Assembly: GCF_003054705.1 (NCBI RefSeq)
Contig: NZ_QAYX01000025.1
Span: forward strand, 744,001 to 808,000
DNA from: Opitutus sp. ER46
GTDB taxonomy: Bacteria > Verrucomicrobiota > Verrucomicrobiia > Opitutales > Opitutaceae
Direction of reading: 5' to 3'
DNA length: 64,000 bases
The notes under the pieces were generated by a model. The model was given only the letters and a program-made list of their open reading frames with translations, did not search any database and was not told the DNA's origin. Position 1 is the stretch's first letter; every line of letters starts with the position of its first letter. Of this stretch, positions 9,416 to 18,009 are shown piece by piece. Both the position numbers and the translations under genes were made by a program.

Positions 9416-10804
9416 CTAGACAAGAAGCAGAGCGGGGGCTTCGAGCAGACGCTTGAGCGCGTTGAGAAACTGGGCGCCGACGGCGCCGTCCACCACGCGA
9501 TGGTCGCAGGAGAGGGTGAGGACCATGGTCTGGCCGACGACGATCTGGTCGCCCTTCACCACCGGCTTCTTGACGGTCGTGCCGACGGCGAGGATCGCGA
9601 CGTTCGGCGGGTTGATGATGGCCGAAAAACGCGGGATGCCCATCATGCCGAGATTCGAAACGCAGAACGTGCCGCCGGAGAATTGGTCGGGCTTGAGCTT
9701 CTTGTCCTTGGCCAGCTTGCCGAGCGACTTCGCCTCGGCGCTGATCTGGACCACGCTCTTCAGGTGGGCGTCGCGGACCACGGGGGTGATGAGACCATCC
9801 TCCATGGCGACCGCGAACGAGACGTGGGCGGCGCTGTAGTAGTGAATCTGAGCCTGGCCGTTGCCGGGCTCCCAGGAAGCGTTGACCTGCGGGACGCGAC
9901 GGAGCGCCTCGGCACAGCCCTTGAGGATGAAATCGTTGACGGAGAGCTTCACTCCCTCCTCCTCGAGCGCGGTGTTGAGCTGCTCGCGGAGCGCAAGCAG
10001 CGGCGCGGCGTCGATTTCAACCTCAACGTAGAAGTGCGGGATCTGGGTCTTGGACTCGAGCAGCCGGCGCGCGATGGCGCCGCGCATGTTGGATACGGCG
10101 GCGACGCGTTCGTCCTGGATCGGCGCACCGCGCAGGACCGGAGCCGGCGCGAGGGCCTGCCGGGTGGCGCCGCCCGCCGCGGGCGCAGCGGGAGCCGCGG
10201 GCTTCGTGACGCCCTGTTTTTCGGCGGCGAGGATGTCGGCGCGAACGATGCGACCGCCGGGACCGGAGCCGGTGACCAGGGCGGGATCGATGCCCTTTTC
10301 GAGGGCCAGCTTGCGGGCGAGAGGGGAGATCCGGATACGCTCATCCTCGCCGCGCGCGGGCGCCGGGGCGGGCTGCCCGACCGAGGCGCTGGTGGCGGTC
10401 TGGGGTTGCACGAGCGGTCGCGCCTCGACTTCGGTCTTGGACGTGGTGGACGCGCCGGGGGCAGTGACCTTCGTCTGGTCCGACTGCTGCATGACGGGCG
10501 TCGGAGCGCCGGCCGGCTGGGCGGCGGGCGCGGGCGCCTTGGACTCGGGGACGTCGACCTTTTCGCCGGGTTTGCCGATGGCGCAAAGCGGGGCGCCGAT
10601 GGCGACCTGGGAACCGGGGCCGGAGAAGATCTTCAGGAGCGTGCCGTCGAAGAAGCTCTCGAGCTCCATGGTGGCCTTGTCGGTCTCGACTTCGGCCAGC
10701 ATGTCGCCGCTCTTCACGACATCGCCTTCCTTCTTCAGCCACTTGACCAGCGTGCCCACGGTCATGGTGTCGCTGAGTTTCGGCATTTCGATGATGTTCG
10801 GCAT
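9416..10804 (-). CDS. pdhC: Pyruvate dehydrogenase E2, dihydrolipoamide acetyltransferase
   Basis: 462 residues with the standard E2 order: one lipoyl domain (residues 1-78; lipoylated Lys43 in ETDKATMELESF), an Ala/Pro linker, the E1/E3-binding domain (about 150-190; RISPLARKLALEKG, GSGPGGRIVRADI) and the acetyltransferase domain (about 225-462) with catalytic motif SCDHRVVDG near the C terminus. It transfers the acetyl group from E1 to CoA. It is the last gene of pdhA-pdhB-pdhC, 104 bp after pdhB. No E3 (lipoamide dehydrogenase) gene is in the window. The single lipoyl domain and the separate E1 alpha and beta subunits fit the Gram-positive/mitochondrial type complex. Confidence 0.95.
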   Translation of the reverse strand: MPNIIEMPKLSDTMTVGTLVKWLKKEGDVVKSGDMLAEVETDKATMELESFFDGTLLKIFSGPGSQVAIGAPLCAIGKPGEKVDVPESKAPAPAAQPAGAPTPVMQQSDQTKVTAPGASTTSKTEVEARPLVQPQTATSASVGQPAPAPARGEDERIRISPLARKLALEKGIDPALVTGSGPGGRIVRADILAAEKQGVTKPAAPAAPAAGGATRQALAPAPVLRGAPIQDERVAAVSNMRGAIARRLLESKTQIPHFYVEVEIDAAPLLALREQLNTALEEEGVKLSVNDFILKGCAEALRRVPQVNASWEPGNGQAQIHYYSAAHVSFAVAMEDGLITPVVRDAHLKSVVQISAEAKSLGKLAKDKKLKPDQFSGGTFCVSNLGMMGIPRFSAIINPPNVAILAVGTTVKKPVVKGDQIVVGQTMVLTLSCDHRVVDGAVGAQFLNALKRLLEAPALLLV

Positions 10805-10908
10805 GGTCGTCGGAAAGGTTTGGACAGGGAGAGGTGCGGGGCCGCGGTGGGCCGGAAGATTCAGGCGGGTAGGAGGCGAAGGGCGAACGCGAAAACGCGG
10901 GCGGGGGC

Positions 10909-11886
10909 TCAGGCCATGGCCTGCAACGCGGCCTTGATCACGCGCTGCGGGTTGGGGAGTTGCTCGACCTCGACCGGCGGGCTGTAGATGGCCGGGGCGT
11001 CGATCGTGGCGAGCTTGTGGATCGGCGCGTCGAGCTCATCGAACGCCTCGCGCTGGATCATGTACGCCAACTGCGAGCCGACGGAACAGAAGGGTTTCTG
11101 TTCCTCGACGACCAGGACCCGGTGCGTCTTCGCGACGGAGGCGAGGACCGTGTCGAGGTCGAGCGGACGGATCGAGCGGAGATCGACGATCTCGGTGGAG
11201 ATCTCGTGTTCCTTCTCGAGGACGGCGGCGGCGGCGAGCGAGTGCAGGACCGAGCGGCCGTAGGTGACGATCGTCAGGTCGGTGCCCTCGCGCTTCACGT
11301 CGGCCTTGCCGAGCGGCAGCACGTACTCCTCGGTCGGGACTTCACCCTTCTCGCCGTAGAGCATCGTGTTCTCGAGGAAGAAGACGGGGTCGTTGTCGCG
11401 GATCGACGCCTTGAGCAGGCCCTTGGCGTCGTAGGCCGTGGCGGGCACGACCACCTTCACGCCGGGGTGGTTGGCGAGGATGTTTTCCGGCGTGTGCGAG
11501 TGCGTGGCGCCGACGTTGGTGCCGCCGTTGGCGGGACCGCGGATGACGATCGGGCAGGAAATCTGGCCCCCGCTCATGTAGCGGACGTTGGCGGCGTTGT
11601 TGAGAATCTGGTCGAAGGCGACGGAGTAGAACGACCAGAACATCAGCTCCATGACCGGGCGGACGCCGAGCATCGATGCGCCGATGCCCATGCCGATGAA
11701 GCCGGCCTCGCTGATGGGCGTGTCGACGATGCGTTGCGGACCAAACTTGGCGAGCAGGCCCTCGGTGACCTTGTAGGCGCCGTGGAACTGGCCGACCTCT
11801 TCGCCGAGCACGACGACGTTCGCGTCGCGCTCAAGCTCTTCGGCGAGCGCGTGGCGGATGGCTTCGCGGTAGGTGATGACAGGCAT
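10909..11886 (-). CDS. pdhB: Pyruvate dehydrogenase E1 component, beta subunit
   Basis: 325 residues, typical length for E1 beta. Recognised by the N-terminal MPVITYREAIRHALAEE, GEEVGQFHGAYKVTEGL, the pyrimidine-domain stretch RIVDTPISEAGFIGMGIGASMLG and the C-terminal transketolase domain with TIVTYGRSVLHSL and LVVEEQKPFCSVGSQLAY. With E1 alpha it decarboxylates pyruvate using thiamine diphosphate and acetylates the E2 lipoyl group. The ATG at 11886 (MPVITY) is chosen because it starts exactly where homologous subunits start; nine further upstream codons are available but unlikely. It lies about 100 bp after pdhA and 104 bp before pdhC. Confidence 0.95.
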   Translation of the reverse strand: MPVITYREAIRHALAEELERDANVVVLGEEVGQFHGAYKVTEGLLAKFGPQRIVDTPISEAGFIGMGIGASMLGVRPVMELMFWSFYSVAFDQILNNAANVRYMSGGQISCPIVIRGPANGGTNVGATHSHTPENILANHPGVKVVVPATAYDAKGLLKASIRDNDPVFFLENTMLYGEKGEVPTEEYVLPLGKADVKREGTDLTIVTYGRSVLHSLAAAAVLEKEHEISTEIVDLRSIRPLDLDTVLASVAKTHRVLVVEEQKPFCSVGSQLAYMIQREAFDELDAPIHKLATIDAPAIYSPPVEVEQLPNPQRVIKAALQAMA

Positions 11887-11987
11887 GAGAGAGAACAGAA
11901 AGGGGCCCTCCAATCAGGCGCCGAGACGCGCCGATGGGCCGGGCAGGGAAGTCATGACGTGGGATGCGGACGCGGGGGACGGGAGAC

Positions 11988-13082
11988 TCAGTCGAAGAAC
12001 AGACGGCCCTGGGATTTGCGCTCCGACGGATTGTCGGCCTCCCAGTAAACGTCCTGCTGAATGTCGTCGACGGTGGGGAACGGGCTGGCCTCGGCGAACT
12101 CGGCGGCGTTTTCCGCCTCGGCGCGGGCCTCGGTGTCGATCTGCTCGATCAGCGCCTCGGTGAGGACGCCCTCGCTGAGCAGCTGGTTCTGGAAGAGCTG
12201 GATCGGGTCTTTCGTCCGCCGGTACTCCTCGATCTCGGCCTTGCTGCGGTAGGTGTTGTCCGGATCGGCCACCGAGTGGCCGCGGTAGCGGTAGGTGTCG
12301 ATCTCGACGGTGCTGGGGCGGGACTTCTCGCGGGCGAGCGTGAGGAACTTGTCCATCATCGCGCGCACCTCGTAGATGTCGTGGCCCTGGCACTGACCCC
12401 ATTCCATATCGTAGCCGGCGGCGCGTTGGGCGAGTTCGCCTGCGGAGGAGCGCGCCTGGCTCGTGCCCATGGAGTAGCCGTTGTTCTCGATCACGAACAC
12501 GACCGGCAGATTCCAGAGCGAGGCGAGGTTGTACGCCTCGTGCACCGCGCCCTGGTTGACGGCGCCGTCGCCCATGAACGCCATCGCGGCGCCCTTCAGG
12601 CCCTTGTACTTGATGCCGTACGCGAGACCGACGCCGAGGGGAATCTGGCCGCCGACGATGCCGTGGCCGCCCCAGAAGTTCCGGCTCGGGTCAAAGTAAT
12701 GCATCGAGCCGCCCTTGCCCTTCGAACAGCCGGTCGCCTTGCCGTAAAGCTCGGCCATTAGCGGCTTCGGATCCATGCCCACCGCGAGCGCGTGACCGTG
12801 GTCGCGATACGCGGTGATCACGTGATCGTTGGCGGACATCAGGGAACAGCAGCCGACGGCCACCGCCTCCTGTCCGATATAAAGGTGCAGGAACCCGCCG
12901 ATCTTCTTGCCCTGGTAGGCGCGCAGGCTGCGCTCCTCGAAGCGGCGGATGCGGACCATCTTCCGATGCAGCGCGATCTTTTCGTCGGCGGTCAACCTGG
13001 CGTTGATGGCCGCGTTGCGATGCGGTGAACCGTGGGCGGGTTCCGGCGTTTTCTCGGTGTTGGCGCTCGTTTTCTTGCTCAC
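11988..13082 (-). CDS. pdhA: Pyruvate dehydrogenase E1 component, alpha subunit
   Basis: About 364 residues. E1 alpha motifs: RRFEERSLRAYQGKKIGGFLH, IGQEAVAVG, RDHGHALAVG, the GSMHYFD loop, and the ThDP/Mg motif GDGAVNQGAVHEAYNLA followed by VFVIENNGYSMGTS and the phosphorylation-loop region YRYRGHSVADPDNTYRS. It binds ThDP together with E1 beta. The start is uncertain: GTG at 13082 gives MSKKTSANTEK, a plausible charged N terminus. A GTG at 13151 would add 23 residues and is less likely. No clear Shine-Dalgarno sequence precedes either. First gene of the pdhABC operon; the promoter must lie in 13083-13300 but none is obvious. Confidence 0.92.
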   Translation of the reverse strand: MSKKTSANTEKTPEPAHGSPHRNAAINARLTADEKIALHRKMVRIRRFEERSLRAYQGKKIGGFLHLYIGQEAVAVGCCSLMSANDHVITAYRDHGHALAVGMDPKPLMAELYGKATGCSKGKGGSMHYFDPSRNFWGGHGIVGGQIPLGVGLAYGIKYKGLKGAAMAFMGDGAVNQGAVHEAYNLASLWNLPVVFVIENNGYSMGTSQARSSAGELAQRAAGYDMEWGQCQGHDIYEVRAMMDKFLTLAREKSRPSTVEIDTYRYRGHSVADPDNTYRSKAEIEEYRRTKDPIQLFQNQLLSEGVLTEALIEQIDTEARAEAENAAEFAEASPFPTVDDIQQDVYWEADNPSERKSQGRLFFD

Positions 13083-13268
13083 GAAATGAACTCGTTGTGG
13101 GAGGCGCGCCAGTGTCCGGCGGAGGGCCGGGAAATCAAGCGCGGACTGCACCTTAGCACAGGTTGCGGCGCGCGCCAGCGCGCCCCAAAAACGCCGGCTG
13201 TTGGCACCTCGCGGAGTTCCAAAATTCGCCGGCCCGAGGATGATGGAGTCTGCCCCGCCCGGGGATCG

Positions 13269-13306
13269 AAAAAGTCCGCTAATGCGGGCGTCGCGGTGCG
13301 CCGCGA
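13269..13306 (-). terminator. Terminator candidate for the chemotaxis operon
   Basis: Reading the minus strand after the stop of the last chemotaxis-operon gene, there is a perfect 6-bp hairpin TCGCGG/CCGCGA (13291-13306, 4-nt loop), then a smaller CCGC/GCGG hairpin (13276-13287), and then TTTTT (13269-13273). The short stem placed 2 nt before the U5 run is the functional-looking part. Confidence 0.5.
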
Positions 13307-13321
13307 GCCGTTAATAACCGA

Positions 13322-15115
13322 TCACCGCGAGGCTGTCGGCGACACGGGGGCCGCCGCGAGTTCGATCCAGAAACGACTGCCCACGCCCACCTCGGAGTCG
13401 ACGCCGCATCGCCCGCCCATGCGCTGCACCGCGCGCTCGACGATCGCGAGGCCGATGCCGGTGCCCTCGGTCGCCCGGCCGGTGGGCAGGCGCTCGAAGA
13501 TGCCGAAGATCCGGTGGTGAGCGTCGCGCGGGATGCCGATGCCGTTGTCGATGACGTACACCCGCAGCCAGGGGCGCGGCTCGGCGTTGATGGCGCCGAA
13601 GGACGCGTCCGCAAAGGCGGCCTGGCGGGTCGTGGTGTCGTCGTCGCCGGTGAGAATCTCGGAGCGGATCACGAGGTGCAGCGGTCGGCCGGGCGCGCCG
13701 AACTTGAGGGCGTTGTCGATCAGATTCGCGAGGCACTGCTGTAGGAGCGTGCGCTGGGCCCACACCGCGCCGAGCGGCGTCTCCAGCGTCAGCATGCCGG
13801 GCTGCAGCCCGGCCGTGCTCGCGATGACCTCGGGCACCAGGTCGTCGAGGTTTTGGGGCGTGATTTCGAGCTTGTCCCGCGACACGCGGCTGAAGCGCAG
13901 GAGGTCGCGCGTGAGCTGGTCCAACCGGAGGCTGGAGGCGTGCACGCGTTGAAGCATCCCGCGACCGGTGTCGGGCAACTGCGCGCCGAAGTCGGTCAGG
14001 AGGATGTCGCTGTAGCCAATGAGGGCCCGGATCGGCGCGCGCAGGTCGTGGGCGACGGTGTAGGAAAAGCTTTCGAGTTGGGCGATGGTCTCGTGCAGGG
14101 CCGCGGTCCGTTCCACGACCTTGCCTTCGAGGGTCTCCGCGTGCCGGCTCAGCGCCTCCTGGGCGGTGCACAACGCCTGGTCGCGCAGGCCGCGTTCGAG
14201 GGCCACCGCGACGTATTGAGCCAGCGTGGACAGGAACTCGACGTCGGTCGGTGAGATGCGGTCCCGGGCGCGGGTGCCGAAGGCGACCGTCCCGAGCAGG
14301 CGCTCGCCCACGAGGAGGGGAAAGACGGCGACGGCCCGCAGCCCGTACTCGCGGAGCCGGGCGGCCCCGGGATCATCGCTCTCCTGCAGCTGCGCCAGCA
14401 GCACCGGCTGGCGCTGGGTGGCGCACCGGCCGCAAAGGCCGTCCGCGAGCGAAAGGGAATGCGGCAGCCAGCGGTTCTCGAGCGGCCCGCCGCCGTTGGT
14501 GTGGAGGCGGAGCGTGCCTTGGTCGGGGTCGAGCATGTAGCTGCAGCACAGCTCAAGATCGAGGGCGGCCGCGACCTTGGGGTAGATCTCCGCGACCTCC
14601 CGGAGCGGATCGCGGGATTGCAGCAGGTGGGCGAGGGTGGACGAAAGCAGCCGCTCGTGGTCGTGCTGGCGGCGGAGCAGCGCCGCGTGCACTTCGCGCT
14701 GGGTGACGTCCTCGATGACCGTGATCGTGCCGAGGAGGATGCCGCCCGAGAGGAGCGGAGCGATGCGCGCCGTCTGTTGCATGTGACTGAAGCCGGTGCC
14801 GCGGACCGGGGCGGCCAGGGGCAGGAGGTAGCGGTGCAGCGCGGACGCCAGCACGCTGACTTCGCCCTGCAACGCGCGGCGGTAATGCTCGTCGAGCCGG
14901 CGTTGGGGCAGGTCCGGAAAGACTTCGAAGAGTGGACGGTCCAGGACCTCGCCCGCCTCCCGGCCGCTGTGCTGGACGAGCCACTCGTTCCAGGACTGGA
15001 TCCGTAGCTCGCGGTCGGTGGTGAGGATGCCATACGGCGCGATCTCCTGCATCCAGCCGAGCATGGCGGTGGCGCGGTCGGCGCCGACGCTGACGGTTTC
15101 GCCCCACGCGCTCAT
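13322..15115 (-). CDS. PAS-PAC-GAF cytoplasmic sensor histidine kinase, end of che operon
   Basis: 597 residues, no transmembrane helix. An N-terminal PAS domain with PAC-like region (about 10-130; YGILTTDRELRIQSWNEW) is followed by a GAF domain (about 165-320), a short coiled linker, and a HisKA domain with the His in TVAHDLRAPIRALIGYSD (about 350). The HATPase domain has NLIDNALKFGAPG, DNGIGIP and GTGIGLAIVERAVQRMGG. The ATG at 15115 is used because it overlaps the stop of the CheC-like gene (ATGA); an upstream alternative adds only seven residues. Its position as the last gene of a chemotaxis operon suggests that it feeds an extra signal to one of the two stand-alone response regulators encoded upstream. 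That link is inferred. Confidence 0.92.
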   Translation of the reverse strand: MSAWGETVSVGADRATAMLGWMQEIAPYGILTTDRELRIQSWNEWLVQHSGREAGEVLDRPLFEVFPDLPQRRLDEHYRRALQGEVSVLASALHRYLLPLAAPVRGTGFSHMQQTARIAPLLSGGILLGTITVIEDVTQREVHAALLRRQHDHERLLSSTLAHLLQSRDPLREVAEIYPKVAAALDLELCCSYMLDPDQGTLRLHTNGGGPLENRWLPHSLSLADGLCGRCATQRQPVLLAQLQESDDPGAARLREYGLRAVAVFPLLVGERLLGTVAFGTRARDRISPTDVEFLSTLAQYVAVALERGLRDQALCTAQEALSRHAETLEGKVVERTAALHETIAQLESFSYTVAHDLRAPIRALIGYSDILLTDFGAQLPDTGRGMLQRVHASSLRLDQLTRDLLRFSRVSRDKLEITPQNLDDLVPEVIASTAGLQPGMLTLETPLGAVWAQRTLLQQCLANLIDNALKFGAPGRPLHLVIRSEILTGDDDTTTRQAAFADASFGAINAEPRPWLRVYVIDNGIGIPRDAHHRIFGIFERLPTGRATEGTGIGLAIVERAVQRMGGRCGVDSEVGVGSRFWIELAAAPVSPTASR

Positions 15116-15729
15116 TGCTGCTGCCTTTCCTCCCACCGATTGACCTCGGTGAGCAGGCGGTCGAGCGACGTGAGGCCGAGAATGATCACGAAGTAGCCGG
15201 TGACGTTGCTGGCGCGCAGGTGGAACCGGGTGTGGATCATCAGTGCGTACTGCAGCTCCTCGGAGGCGATCGTGATCGACCGCAGCACGCCATCGACGGC
15301 CTCAACCTGCATGCGCGGGACGGCGAACGAGACCTGGATCTGCAGGAGGTTGCCGAACACGCCGAGGCACGCGTTCAGGAGAATGTTGCCCACTTCGGTG
15401 ATGACTTCGCGCGCGTTGGCGTCGAACCGGTGCGAGGCGGTGCGCTCGTCGGTGAGGAGCTCGCTGAGGACCAGTGCCGACCGCTCGTCGAGCAGCAGCA
15501 GGGCGTTCCCGGCGACCGGCCCGGAGAATACCTGATTCACGCTGGCGACGTCGCCGGAGATCAGCGTCGAGAGGATGGTGCCCACCTCGCCGATGTCGTA
15601 CATCGCCACCTGCGGTGCCTCGAGGGTGATGCGGTATCCGGTGAGTTCCGACAGGGCGCCGGCGGCGCGGCCGTAGCCGATGTTGATCAACTCCGACAAC
15701 GCATCCTTCTGATTGAGGGTCAGCTCCAC
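15112..15729 (-). CDS. cheC: CheC-like CheY-P phosphatase
   Basis: 205 residues with the duplicated CheC/CheX/FliY active-site pattern ExxN: Glu13/Asn16 in SELINIGYGRAAGAL and Glu112/Asn115 in TEVGNILLNACLG. Family members with both sites dephosphorylate CheY-P. It starts with GTG at 15729 inside the end of the CheY-like gene (10-bp overlap), and its stop overlaps the following kinase start (ATGA). Pairing a CheC with a single-domain receiver and without CheZ is normal for non-enteric chemotaxis systems. The usual partner CheD is not in the window. The 205-residue length is close to Bacillus/Thermotoga CheC. Confidence 0.87.
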   Translation of the reverse strand: MELTLNQKDALSELINIGYGRAAGALSELTGYRITLEAPQVAMYDIGEVGTILSTLISGDVASVNQVFSGPVAGNALLLLDERSALVLSELLTDERTASHRFDANAREVITEVGNILLNACLGVFGNLLQIQVSFAVPRMQVEAVDGVLRSITIASEELQYALMIHTRFHLRASNVTGYFVIILGLTSLDRLLTEVNRWEERQQQ

Positions 15730-16097
15730 GTTTTTCCTCCCTCGAGCACGGTGTTTACGGTGGCAGTGAGTTGAGTGCGGTTGAGCGGCTTGTTCACGAA
15801 CGCCACCGCGCCGGCGTCGCGGACCTGGTCGCGGGTGGAGTTCTGAATGTCGGCGGTGGCGACGATGACCCGCACGCCGGGATCGAGTTCACGCATCTTC
15901 GTCAGGACCTCGAGGCCGTACATGCCGTGCATCACCATATCGAGGATCACGACGTCGTGCCGGTTGATGTAGTAGCGTTCGAGCGCCTGCGCGCCATCGG
16001 ACGCCTCCTCGACGACGTGCCCCATTTGTTCGAGCAGGTGCCGCGTCGTGCGGCGGGCGAGACCGGAATCATCCACAATCAGGACCTTGGCGTTCAT
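15720..16097 (-). CDS. Single-domain response regulator (CheY-like)
   Basis: 125-residue receiver domain only. The acidic pocket is Asp9/Asp10, the phospho-accepting Asp is Asp53 (VVILDMVMHG), the switch Thr lies in VIVATADI and the conserved Lys in FVNKPL. It would be phosphorylated by CheA (or by the kinase encoded at 13322) and dephosphorylated by the CheC-like protein encoded next. Its ATG overlaps the cheB stop (ATGA at 16094-16097). Whether it binds a flagellar motor is unknown: no flagellar gene is in the window. Confidence 0.92.
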   Translation of the reverse strand: MNAKVLIVDDSGLARRTTRHLLEQMGHVVEEASDGAQALERYYINRHDVVILDMVMHGMYGLEVLTKMRELDPGVRVIVATADIQNSTRDQVRDAGAVAFVNKPLNRTQLTATVNTVLEGGKTWS

Positions 16098-17152
16098 AAG
16101 TGGGAAAGGAGGGCGGCGGCCATGCCGGGGAGCGGGATCGCCCGGTCGCTGAGGCCAGATTCGACGACGGAGCGCGGCATGCCGTAGATAATGCAGCTGC
16201 TTTCCGCCTCGGTGAGCACCGCGCCGCCCTTGGCCTTGATCCAGGCGGACCCTTCGCGGCCATCGTCGCCCATCCCCGTCATGACGACGCCCAGCACGCG
16301 GCTGGCATACGTTTCCGCCGCGGAATGAAACAGGACGTCGACCGAGGGGCGGTGATTCTTCTCCAGCGGATGCAGGGATAGCTGGGCGCGGACACGTCCA
16401 TCGGGATGCCGCCGGAGGGTGAGATGCCGGCCGGCCGGGGCGAGCAGCGCGAGGCCGGGGCGAAGTTCGTCCCCGTCGCGGGCTTCCGCGACGTCCAGCG
16501 CGCAGATCTCGTCGAGCTTCTCGGCGAACAGCGCGGTGTACCCCACGGGCATGTGCAGGACCATGGCGATCGGCACTGGGAAATCGGCCGGCAGTTCCGG
16601 CAGCATGCGGCGCAGCGCCTGGGGACCGCCAGTGGAGACGCCGATCACGACGACGTCGGCGCGCGGGCGGGGCCCGGCGGAGCTGCCGCCTGCCGGAAGC
16701 GCGGAGGTGGAGGCGAGAAGACGAGGGGAGCTTGGCAGACCCAGCCGGCCGGCCGGGGCGCGGGCGACGGCTTCAAGCTTGGCGACGAGTTCATCGCTGA
16801 TCAGCAATAGGTCGTCGGTCGCGAGTGCCGTCGGTTTCTGGACGAGGTCGACGGCCCCGGCATCAAGCGCCTCCATCGCCGAGGCGCCATCCAGCGCCGA
16901 CGCGGTGAGGAGCAGGATGGGCACCGGTTTGCGTGCCATCTGGCGGCGGACAAAACCAAGTCCGTCGAGTTTCGGCATGACCAGGTCGCACGTGACGACA
17001 TCGGGCTGCAGGCGGTCGACGAGCTCCAGCGCTTCCTCGCCGTCGCGCGCCACGCCGACGACCTCGATGCCGGGGTGGCGGGCCAGCATGGTGCGCACGG
17101 TCTTGCGGACAAAGGCGGAGTCGTCGACGACGACGGTGCGGATGGTCGTCAT
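16094..17152 (-). CDS. cheB: Chemotaxis-specific protein-glutamate methylesterase CheB
   Basis: 352 residues: N-terminal receiver (Asp10, Asp11, phospho-Asp56 in TCDLVMPKLDG) and C-terminal methylesterase (about 160-350) with the catalytic Ser in VIGVSTGGPQAL, His in VLHMPVGYTA and Asp in VMTGMGDDGREG. It removes methyl groups from, or deamidates, receptor glutamine/glutamate residues. The ATG at 17152 overlaps the cheR stop (ATGA), which fixes the start; longer upstream reading in this frame lies within cheR and is not coding. Confidence 0.95.
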   Translation of the reverse strand: MTTIRTVVVDDSAFVRKTVRTMLARHPGIEVVGVARDGEEALELVDRLQPDVVTCDLVMPKLDGLGFVRRQMARKPVPILLLTASALDGASAMEALDAGAVDLVQKPTALATDDLLLISDELVAKLEAVARAPAGRLGLPSSPRLLASTSALPAGGSSAGPRPRADVVVIGVSTGGPQALRRMLPELPADFPVPIAMVLHMPVGYTALFAEKLDEICALDVAEARDGDELRPGLALLAPAGRHLTLRRHPDGRVRAQLSLHPLEKNHRPSVDVLFHSAAETYASRVLGVVMTGMGDDGREGSAWIKAKGGAVLTEAESSCIIYGMPRSVVESGLSDRAIPLPGMAAALLSHL

Positions 17153-18009
17153 GCGGCGAGGGGACGGCGCACGTAAACGAACGCGTCGTCCACGTTGGTG
17201 AGCTCGAAATCGCTCGTCAGGCGGAGCAGGGACTCGGAGGCGCCGACGAACAGGTGCCCGCCGGGCGGCATGCGGGCGGCGAAGGTCGCGAGGGTGCGGC
17301 GGATCGCCTCCGGCGAGAAATAGATGAAGACGTTGCGACAGAAGATGACGTGGGCGTCGGCCAGTCCGCGCACCTCCAGCGGGGAGACGAGGTTGGCGCG
17401 CGTTAAGGTGACGCGCTGGACGATGGCGGGATCGAGCCGCCAACCCTCGGGCACGCGCGTGAAGTACTTTTGCCGGAGCGGCTCAGGCAGCGCCCGGAAC
17501 GAACGTTCGCGGTAGATGGCGAGGCGGGCGCGCGCGAGGGCGGCCTCGCTCGCGTCGCTGGCGGTGATCTCGATTGGCAGGTGCGCCAGGCCGGCCTCCT
17601 GGAGCGCGATGGCCAGGCTGTAGGGCTCTTCGCCGGAGGCGCAGGCCGCACTCCAAATTCGGAGCGGACGGTCGCGGGCGGCGAACCAGGCGGGCACGAC
17701 GAAGGACGTTAGCGCCTGGATCTGGCTCAGTTCGCGCCAGAAGTAGGTTTCCTGGACGGAGAAGGCGTCCATCACCCGCAGCCATTCGGCGGGGCCCTCG
17801 GCCTCATATTTCAGGATGTAGTAGTAATCCAGGTACGAGCGGCAGCCATGCGCGAGGGCGCGGTCGCGCAGCTTCTCCAGCAGCGTCTCCAGCCGGTCGG
17901 CCTCGAAGAACACGCCCAGGCGCTCGTGCACGAGGTCGCGCAGGAGTTGCGGCACGCCCTCGGGCACGGAGGGGCTGATGGAGGCTTCGGACACAGAGGG
18001 CACGGTCAA
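17149..18009 (-). CDS. cheR: Chemotaxis protein methyltransferase CheR
   Basis: About 286 residues, standard CheR: an N-terminal helical domain ([30 protein letters not shown]) and a SAM-binding methyltransferase domain ([48 protein letters not shown]). It methylates receptor glutamates. The start is a rare TTG at 18009 overlapping the receptor stop (TTGA), in keeping with the ATGA couplings elsewhere in the operon; GTG at 18003, two codons in, is an alternative. No Shine-Dalgarno sequence is visible for either, so translational coupling probably matters. Confidence 0.93.
   Translation of the reverse strand: MTVPSVSEASISPSVPEGVPQLLRDLVHERLGVFFEADRLETLLEKLRDRALAHGCRSYLDYYYILKYEAEGPAEWLRVMDAFSVQETYFWRELSQIQALTSFVVPAWFAARDRPLRIWSAACASGEEPYSLAIALQEAGLAHLPIEITASDASEAALARARLAIYRERSFRALPEPLRQKYFTRVPEGWRLDPAIVQRVTLTRANLVSPLEVRGLADAHVIFCRNVFIYFSPEAIRRTLATFAARMPPGGHLFVGASESLLRLTSDFELTNVDDAFVYVRRPLAA

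Noticed and set aside
11964-12761. Valine/Leu-rich + strand frame across pdhA
   Set aside because: It is the complement of pdhA, whose ThDP motifs are clear.
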